Shown: positions 60,001 to 64,000 of the stretch, one piece after another
How the letters are laid out: every line of letters starts with the position of its first letter
Position numbering within the stretch: the first letter of the stretch is position 1
Assembly: GCF_029223485.1 (NCBI RefSeq)
Contig: NZ_JARHTP010000012.1
Coordinates: 186,001 to 250,000, forward strand
Direction: 5' to 3'
Length of the DNA stretch: 64,000 nt
Origin: Streptomyces coacervatus
Lineage (GTDB): Bacteria > Actinomycetota > Actinomycetes > Streptomycetales > Streptomycetaceae
Made by a program: the position numbers and the translations under genes
The notes under the pieces: generated by a model
Database searches by the model: none
Told to the model about the DNA's origin: nothing
What the model saw: the letters and a program-made list of their open reading frames with translations, nothing else

Positions 60001-62482
60001 TTACGTTCTGCGCTTCGAGCGTGCGGATGCCGTCGCGGAAGCGGACCGCCTCGCGGGCATGACGCACCCAGAAGCCGGGGCTGGTGATCTCCTCGGCGGT
60101 CGCTAGAGCGCCGGTGAGGTTGGAGACCACCGGGATGCGCGGGGCCTCGTACGACAGACCCTCCACGACCTCCCGGAAGGCATCCAGCATCGGGTCCATG
60201 TGCGGGGAGTGGAAGGCGTGACTGACCGTCAGACGCTTCGACTTGCGGCCCTGCTCCTCGAAACGCGCCGCGATCTCCAGCACGGCGTCCTCGTCACCGG
60301 CGATGACGACGGAGGCCGGACCGTTGACGGCCGCGATGCTCACCGTGTCCGTCAGGTACGGGGTGACCTCGTCCTCCGTCGCCTGGACGGCCACCATCGC
60401 GCCGCCGGACGGCAGCTCCTGCATCAACCGGCCGCGCGCAGCCACCAAAGTGCAGGCGTCCTCCAGGGACAGCACACCCGCACAGTGCGCGGCCGCGATC
60501 TCACCGATGGAGTGACCGGAGACGAAGTCCGGCCGCACGCCCCACGATTCGAGGAGACGGAACAGCGCCACCTCGACCGCGAACAACGCGGGCTGCGTGT
60601 ACGCCGTCTGGTCCAGGACCCCCGCCTCATCGCCGAACACCGCCTCCCGCAGCGGCAGTTCGAAGTGAGCGAAGATCTCATCCAGTGCCTGAGCGAACAC
60701 GCGGTAGGCGTCGTACAGTTCACGGCCCATACCTGCACGCTGACTGCCCTGACCGGTGAACAAGAACGCCGTCTTGCCCCGGCCGTCCGCGTTTCCGCGC
60801 GCTACGTCGGCAGGGGTCTTGCCGGCGGCCACCTCGGCCAGACGGTCGAGGAAGGTGCGGCGGTCGCCCGCGATCACCACGGCGCGGGTCTCCAGAGCGG
60901 ACCGCGTCGTCGCCAGGGAGTGAGCGATGTCGGTCGGGTGGAGGTCGGGTCGTTCCTGTACGTGGGTCAGCAACTGCTCTGCCTGGGCGCACAGCGCCTG
61001 CTCGCCTCGGGCCGACAGCAGCCAGGGCAGTACGGGCAGCGAGATTTTGGTGGGCGCGGCCGCCGCGCCGTCCTCGGGTGTGAGCTGTCCGTCGTCGGCC
61101 AGTGGCGGCTGTTCGACGATGACATGGGCGTTGGTGCCGCTGATGCCGAAGGAGGAGACCGCCGCCCGGCGGGGGCGGTCCGTCTCGGGCCACTGACGGG
61201 CCTCGGTCAGCAGCTCCACCGCACCCGCGGACCAGTCCACGTGCGGGGACGGCTCGTCGACGTGCAGCGTCTGCGGCAGCACACCGTGCCGCATCGCCAT
61301 CACCATCTTGATGATCCCGGCGACACCGGCCGCGGCCTGCGTGTGGCCAAGGTTCGACTTGATGGAGCCGAGCCACAGTGGTGTGTCCTCGGCCCGGCCC
61401 TTGCCGTATGTGGCCAGCAGGGCCTGCGCCTCGATCGGGTCACCCAGCGTCGTACCGGTACCGTGCGCCTCCACCACGTCGACGTCCGTCGTGGTCAGCC
61501 GGGCGTCGGCCAGTGCCTGGCGGATGACGCGCTGCTGCGAGGGGCCGTTCGGCGCGGTCAGGCCGTTGCTCGCGCCGTCCTGATTGACCGCGGAGCCGCG
61601 GACGACCGCCAGCACGGTGTGGCCGTTGCGGCGGGCGTCGGAGAGCCGCTCGACCAGGAGCATGCCCACGCCCTCGCCCCAGCCCGTGCCGTCCGCCGCG
61701 GCGGCGAACGACTTGCAGCGGCCGTCGAAGGACAGACCGCGCTGGCGGCTGAACTCCGTGAAGGTGCCCGGTGTCGGCATGACGGTGACACCGCCGGCCA
61801 GCGCCATCGAGCACTCGCCGTTGCGCAGTGCCTGGACGGCCAGGTGCAGGGTGACCAACGAGGACGAGCAGGCCGTGTCGACGGTGACCGCCGGGCCTTC
61901 CAGGCCGAACGAATAGGCCACGCGGCCGGAGGCGATGCTGCTGGATCCGCCGGTGCCGAGGTAGCCCTCGACGCCTTCGGGTACGGCGCGCAGGCGGGAG
62001 GTGTAGTCGTGGTACATCACGCCGGCGAAGACACCCGTCCGGCTGCCGCGCACCGACGCCGGGTCGATCCCCGCGCGTTCGAACACCTCCCAGGTGGTCT
62101 CCAGCAGCAGCCGCTGCTGCGGGTCCATCGCCAGCGCCTCACGCGGGCTGATCCCGAAGAACGCCGGGTCGAAGTAGTTGGCGTCGTGCAGGAACCCGCC
62201 TTCGCTGACGTAACTCGTGCCCTGTTGTTCGGGATCGGCGTCGAAGAGACGCTCAATGTCCCAGCCACGGTCGGTGGGGAAGCCGGAGACCGCGTCCCGG
62301 CCGTCCAGGACCAGCTGCCACAGGTCCTCGGGCGATCCGACGCCACCGGGGTAGCGGCAGCTCATCCCGACGATCGCGATCGGCTCCTGCTCCCCGGACT
62401 CGACTTCCTGCAGGCGGCGGCGGGTTTCATGAAGGTCCGCCGTCACCCGCTTGAGAAAGTAGCGGAGCTTTTCCTCGTTCAT
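51041..62482 (-). CDS. Type I PKS, terminal bimodule: KS-AT-DH-KR-ACP x2 + TE
   Basis: The 3813-residue protein starts with a coiled-coil docking helix (1-30). Module 1: KS 33-458 (Cys205, His340, His380), AT 572-890 (Ser658, HAFH at 755-758), DH 927-1200 (His961, Asp1128), KR 1376-1560 (Tyr1526, LDD), ACP 1660-1735 (Ser1697). Module 2: KS from 1758 (Cys1930), AT (Ser2374; HAFH), DH (His2677, Asp2852), KR (LDD 3240-3242, Tyr3297), ACP (Ser3473). A TE closes the protein (Ser3671 in GHSSGG, His3790). GHSIG and HAFH mark both ATs as malonyl-specific. LDD makes both KRs B-type, so with the DHs each module should give a trans double bond. No ER is present. Confidence 0.95.
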   Translation of the reverse strand: MNEEKLRYFLKRVTADLHETRRRLQEVESGEQEPIAIVGMSCRYPGGVGSPEDLWQLVLDGRDAVSGFPTDRGWDIERLFDADPEQQGTSYVSEGGFLHDANYFDPAFFGISPREALAMDPQQRLLLETTWEVFERAGIDPASVRGSRTGVFAGVMYHDYTSRLRAVPEGVEGYLGTGGSSSIASGRVAYSFGLEGPAVTVDTACSSSLVTLHLAVQALRNGECSMALAGGVTVMPTPGTFTEFSRQRGLSFDGRCKSFAAAADGTGWGEGVGMLLVERLSDARRNGHTVLAVVRGSAVNQDGASNGLTAPNGPSQQRVIRQALADARLTTTDVDVVEAHGTGTTLGDPIEAQALLATYGKGRAEDTPLWLGSIKSNLGHTQAAAGVAGIIKMVMAMRHGVLPQTLHVDEPSPHVDWSAGAVELLTEARQWPETDRPRRAAVSSFGISGTNAHVIVEQPPLADDGQLTPEDGAAAAPTKISLPVLPWLLSARGEQALCAQAEQLLTHVQERPDLHPTDIAHSLATTRSALETRAVVIAGDRRTFLDRLAEVAAGKTPADVARGNADGRGKTAFLFTGQGSQRAGMGRELYDAYRVFAQALDEIFAHFELPLREAVFGDEAGVLDQTAYTQPALFAVEVALFRLLESWGVRPDFVSGHSIGEIAAAHCAGVLSLEDACTLVAARGRLMQELPSGGAMVAVQATEDEVTPYLTDTVSIAAVNGPASVVIAGDEDAVLEIAARFEEQGRKSKRLTVSHAFHSPHMDPMLDAFREVVEGLSYEAPRIPVVSNLTGALATAEEITSPGFWVRHAREAVRFRDGIRTLEAQNVTTFIELGPDGVLSAMAQDCVTGEDHAFVPVLRAGRPEPGTLTAALAQAHVRGVAVDWTAYFSGTGAERVDLPTYAFQHEHYWLDAGTAVGDITSMGLRSADHPLLGAAVSLADAEGFLFTGRLSVETQPWLADHAVMGAVLLPGTAFVELALRAGEQVGCELVEELTLEAPLVLPEEGGVELQLVVGAPDRSGRRSLAFHSRSDQAPAEEVWVRHATGALAESAVGVSAVDLGVWPPRGAESVEVAGLYESLAASGFVYGPVFRGLRAVWRRGDELFAEVSLPEGGGGASDGFGVHPAVLDAVLHAIGLGGLVADTGQGRLPFSWSGVTLHAVGATTVRVRLSRVGQDAVSLQLADTTGRPVASVDSLVLRPVSPEQLRVSGDGAADSLFRVEWTPVEVPTTVSMSAADWVVLESENLDVLDVVPGTVVVDGLTPSGGVVSAGVVRAAVRRALGLVQGWLAGERFAGSRLVVVTRGLAGAAVRGLVRSAQSEHPGRFVLVDVDESVSGFDPAWLCVEEAELSVGARGVCAPRLVRSPVTDEDTALSWSSAGTVLVTGAGGQLGGVFARHLVAERGVRHLLLVGRRGAEAPGSAELTAELEALGADVRWAACDVSDRDGLERVLASVPAERPLTGVVHAAGVLDDGVIGSLSGERVEAVLRPKVDAAWNLHELTRGADLSAFVLFSSAAGVFGAAGQGSYAAANTFLDALAEQRRAEGLAAVSLAWGLWEAGPAGEAGMGAAADAGRLQRGGVAALSSVEGLTLFDAAERSNGALLVPMRLDLAGLRAQAAGSGMLPPLLRSLVRVPVRRAAAADAAAAGALAQRLATLPPAERVKVVLESVRTQVAAVLGLIGPEAVDPLRAFNQVGFDSLTAVELRNRLTAATEVRLPATLIFDYPTPTALAEYLTTEILGTSAEAADPVVAAGVAADDDPIAIIGMACRYPGDVRSPEDLWTLVTEGRDAISDLPTDRGWDVEGLFDPDPDRPGTSYTREGGFLHDAHHFDPVFFGMSPREALATDPQQRLLLETTWEAFERAGIDPAALRGSRTGVFAGVMYNDYGTLLHRAPDGLEGYMGTASSGSVVSGRVAYTFGLEGPAVTVDTACSSSLVTLHLAVQALRSGECSMALAGGVTVMATPGTFVAFSRQRGLAADGRCKPFAAAADGTAWGEGVGMLLVERLSDARKNGHPVLAVVRGSAVNQDGASNGLTAPNGPSQQRVIRQALANAGLSASDVDVVEAHGTGTTLGDPIEAQALLATYGKGRTEDTPLWLGSIKSNFGHTQAAAGVAGIIKMVMAMRHGVLPQTLHVDEPSPHVDWSAGAVELLTEARQWPETDRPRRAAVSSFGISGTNAHTIVEEAPALETETDDSSPQLPRMLPWPVSGRTVEALRVQAARLRAHVSDHPGLSPADVGYSLAVHRGTFDHRAVVVAGDRDAFLRSLDALAAGEPSAGLAEGGPAGGRLAFLFTGQGSQRLGMGRELYDAYPVFAQALDEVLARFELPLRDALFGDEPEILDQTAYTQPALFAVEVALFRLLESWGVRPDFVSGHSIGEIAAAHCAGVLSLEDACTLVAARGRLMQELPSGGAMVAVQATEDEVAPYLTDAVSIAAVNGPASVVIAGDEDAVLEIAARFEEQGRKSKRLTVSHAFHSPHMAPMLDAFREVVEGLSYEAPRIPVVSNLSGALAAADEITDPGFWVRHAREAVRFHDGIRTLEAQNVTTFVELGPDGVLSAMAQDCVTGEDHAFVPVLRTGRPEPETLTTALAHAHTRGIAVDWQAYYAGTGARRVDLPTYAFQHQRYWIDVPATVGDVTSAGLGSADHPLLGAAVELPGQGGYVFTGRLSLDSHRWLADHAVAGTVILPGTAFVELAIRAGDQVGCDRLEELTLEAPLVLPARGGVVLRMSVGEPDGSGRREVTLYSRPEDAEDGTWLRHAGGVLATGDADDPAARGNEAQTDPGFAVWPPADATPLDVSGLYERFAEGGFGYGPAFQGLQAAWRRGDDIFAELALPRDQHDEAARFALHPALLDSALHGLALGEFTGSASAAPGALRLPFSWSGVGLQAAGATALRVRISPAGDGSVALRAVDETGGAVASVDALTLRPVDPARLGTARGGFHDSLYQVEWARVPASDGKRVPAGQWAVVGADHLKLGAALEAAGVSVDAYADLAALAGVVAAGKPLPDLVLVPRAPQAADDLAGAVRQAAHEALDLVQYWLSEEAFDGARLAFVTRGAVAASAGDTVGDLTQASLWGLLRSAQTENPDRFLLLDVDEHDLSYRVLPGAVAGGENQLAVREGTLYAPRLARVPVTEAEAEGEATAALDPDKTVLVTGGTGALGGLVARHLVAERGVRQLLLTSRRGMRADGAAELVAELTGLGASVRVAACDVADPDALRALLAEVPQDHPLTAVVHTAGVLDDGLVPSLTPDRIDAVFRPKTDAALNLHEATRDLGLSAFVLFSSAAGTFGTPGQANYAAANAFLDALAEHRRAEGLPAVSIAWGLWEQRSAMTGELAEADLRRMARSGLLPLSSAQGLALFDTACRVGADSAPAALVAVRLDTEPLRSQAAAGVLPALLRGLVRAVPRRTAQTAQAAGAGAADLVRRLAALTAGEQERTLLDVVRAQAAAVLGFADPEEVGETREFLELGVDSLTAVELRNHLVTATGLRLAPTLLFDHPTPQLVARYLCAELAARTSGAGAAGAEAPREGGPTGADGGTSGGMFGQMLQRAAELDASGEFMGLLMEASRFRPSFASAAELRTPPRLVRLATGDRQPALVCFSSILSISGPHQYARFAAAFRGRRDVWALAAPGFLTGEQVPAGPEAVIEAQAEAVLRQADGRPFVLLGHSSGGMLAHAVAERLESAGTAPNAVVLIDIYSHDDDAIVGIQPGLSSGMNERQESYVPVDDTRLLAMGAYFRLFGGWKPRPIGAPTLLVRAGERLFDWTRDGDWRSYWELEHTAVDAPGNHFTMMEQHADATAGAVDDWVARLR

Positions 62483-62527
62483 ACGTGCATCCCTCTCGCG
62501 GCAGCCAGAAAGGCCGAGCCGTTCACG

Positions 62528-64000
62528 TCAGGAGATCCCGAACTCTTTACCGATGAAGTCGAACAGGTCGTCGTCCGTCGCCGATTCGAGTTCCTCGGCG
62601 ACCTCGGCCGCAGCCGCGTCGTCCTCCGGCCCCTTCCGGCCGTCACCCCACTTGGCCAGCAGGTCCTGGAGGCGTGCGGTGATCTGCGCATGCCCGTCGT
62701 CATCAGGGAGGACCACCGACAGAGATGCCTCCAGCTTGTCGAGCTCCGCAAGGAGCGGGGGCACCGCCGCCGGCCCGTCCGGGGCGGTCTCCTCCCGAAG
62801 GAAGGCCGCCAGGGCGGTGGGCGTGGGGTAGTCGAAGATCAGGGTCGCGGGGAGGCGGACCTCGGTGGCCGCGGTCAGCCGGTTGCGCAGCTCCACCGCG
62901 GTCAGCGAGTCGAAGCCGACCTCGTTGAAGGACCGCTCCGGGTCCACCGCCGCCGGTCCCGCATACCCGAGTACGGCCGCCACGTGCGTGCAGACCAGGT
63001 CGAGCAGCACCTTCTCCTGCTCGGCCGGGGGGAGGGTGGCCAGGCGTTGGGCCAGGGCCCCGGCGGCCGCGGCATCGGCCGCCGCAGCACGCCGTACCGG
63101 CACCCGGACCAGGGACCGCAGCAGCGGCGGCAGCATGCCACTGCCCGCTGCCTGAGCCCGCAGACCCGCCAGATCCAGCCGCATCGGCACCAGCAACGCC
63201 CCATTGGAACGCTCCGCCGCATCGAACAGCGTCAGCCCCTCCACCGACGACAGGGCCGCAACCCCGCCCCGCTGCAGACGCCCCGCATCGGCCGCCGCAC
63301 CCATACCCGCCTCACCGGCCGGGCCCGCCTCCCACAGACCCCACGCCAGCGACACCGCCGCCAGCCCCTCGGCCCTGCGCTGCTCCGCCAACGCGTCCAG
63401 GAACGTGTTCGCCGCCGCATAACTGCCCTGACCCGCCGCACCGAACACACCGGCAGCCGACGAGAACAACACAAACGCCGACAGATCCGCACCCCGGGTC
63501 AGCTCGTGCAGATTCCACGCCGCATCCACCTTCGGACGCAGCACCGCCTCCACACGCTCACCACTCAGCGAACCGATCACACCGTCATCCAGCACACCCG
63601 CCGCATGCACCACACCGGTCAGCGGACGCTCCGCCGGCACCGACGCCAGCACCCGCTCCAGCCCATCACGGTCGGACACATCACACGCCGCCCAGACGAC
63701 CTCGGCGCCCAACGCCTCCAGCTCCGCCGTCAGTTCGGCGGACCCGGGTGCCTCAGCACCCCGGCGCCCGACCAGCAGCAGATGACGCACACCCCGCTCG
63801 GCCACCAGATGCCGCGCGAACACCCCACCCAACTGACCACCGGCACCCGTCACCAACACCGTGCCCGTCGAAGACCACTCGGCAGCAGACGCCTCGGCCG
63901 GCGCCTCCGCCCGCACCAGCCGCGGCGCGCGCAGACCCTGCGCACCGACCGACAGCTCGGCCTCCTCCACACACAGCCACGCCGGATCGAACCCGGACAC
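62528..64000 (-). CDS. Type I PKS, C-terminal end (KR-ACP-docking), partial
   Basis: The gene runs off the right edge. Visible parts are a B-type KR (VLVTGAGGQLGGVFARHL, HAAGVLDDGVI, GSYAAAN), an ACP (GFDSLTAVELRNRL) and a C-terminal docking region ending ESATDDDLFDFIGKEFGIS. The acidic docking end should pair with the N-terminal helix of the downstream PKS, whose start is only 45 bases away. The KR-to-ACP segment is almost identical to module 1 of that PKS. Earlier modules and the loading module lie outside the window. Confidence 0.93.
   Translation of the reverse strand: MSGFDPAWLCVEEAELSVGAQGLRAPRLVRAEAPAEASAAEWSSTGTVLVTGAGGQLGGVFARHLVAERGVRHLLLVGRRGAEAPGSAELTAELEALGAEVVWAACDVSDRDGLERVLASVPAERPLTGVVHAAGVLDDGVIGSLSGERVEAVLRPKVDAAWNLHELTRGADLSAFVLFSSAAGVFGAAGQGSYAAANTFLDALAEQRRAEGLAAVSLAWGLWEAGPAGEAGMGAAADAGRLQRGGVAALSSVEGLTLFDAAERSNGALLVPMRLDLAGLRAQAAGSGMLPPLLRSLVRVPVRRAAAADAAAAGALAQRLATLPPAEQEKVLLDLVCTHVAAVLGYAGPAAVDPERSFNEVGFDSLTAVELRNRLTAATEVRLPATLIFDYPTPTALAAFLREETAPDGPAAVPPLLAELDKLEASLSVVLPDDDGHAQITARLQDLLAKWGDGRKGPEDDAAAAEVAEELESATDDDLFDFIGKEFGIS

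Overview
The window is high-GC actinobacterial DNA, almost certainly from a Streptomyces chromosome. The gene order allantoicase - allantoinase - IclR regulator - malate synthase, the dispersed GGGGCGCGGGGAACTGCGCG-type intergenic repeats, an RNase Sa-type secreted ribonuclease and a large modular type I polyketide synthase (PKS) all point that way. No tRNA, rRNA, CRISPR array or integrase was found.

Region 1 (1-about 18.8 kb) is the right part of a mobile element, phage-like or plasmid-like. All of its genes are on the + strand, packed tightly and often with overlapping start and stop codons. It begins inside a RecA/Sak4-like ATPase split by an intein at its P-loop. Next come a Cas4/RecB-type PD-(D/E)XK nuclease, a winged-helix replication-type protein, a WhiB-like regulator, a DUF3560 protein, an adenine-methyltransferase-like protein carrying a beta-clamp motif, a ParB-like protein and many small unknowns. 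Five nearly identical promoters (TTGACC-N16-TAGAAT), each followed by a leader inverted repeat, divide it into transcription units. Several genes are duplicated or frameshifted. The left end and any integrase lie outside the window.

Region 2 (about 18.9-36.8 kb) is chromosomal: a Gfo/Idh/MocA oxidoreductase, a P450, a NarL-type two-component system, secreted RNase, an allantoin-degradation block (alc, allB, allR), a MobA-like nucleotidyltransferase and malate synthase (aceB). Three TTCCAC-N5-GGAA boxes tie allB, allR and aceB into one probable IclR-type regulon; it would turn allantoin to ureidoglycolate/glyoxylate and glyoxylate to malate. A SelT/W-like protein and a HipA-like kinase follow. 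Then come an agmatinase-family ureohydrolase and an acyl-CoA carboxylase beta subunit at the edge of the biosynthetic cluster.

Region 3 (about 36.8-64 kb, running off the right edge) is one end of a type I PKS cluster. It holds a LAL regulator with a TTA codon, a PptH/PptT-like pair (phosphopantetheinyl hydrolase and transferase), a flavin amine oxidase/monooxygenase, an acyl-CoA ligase, an unusual discrete acyltransferase and a DrrAB-type ABC exporter. It also holds the end of the assembly line: the C-terminus of one PKS and a complete terminal bimodular PKS ending in a thioesterase. Amine oxidase + CoA ligase + discrete acyltransferase + ureohydrolase matches the logic used to make 4-guanidinobutyryl or 4-aminobutyryl starter units for linear polyene polyols and marginolactones, so the likely product is a large amine- or guanidine-terminated polyketide. 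The last two modules both predict malonyl extension, a B-type ketoreductase and dehydration, i.e. a conjugated dienoyl end. An adjoining minus-strand operon carries an intact rmlA between a decayed rmlD and an extreme in-frame deletion remnant of rmlB, followed by a thioesterase homologue without its nucleophile. The ancestor probably made a deoxysugar that has since been lost.
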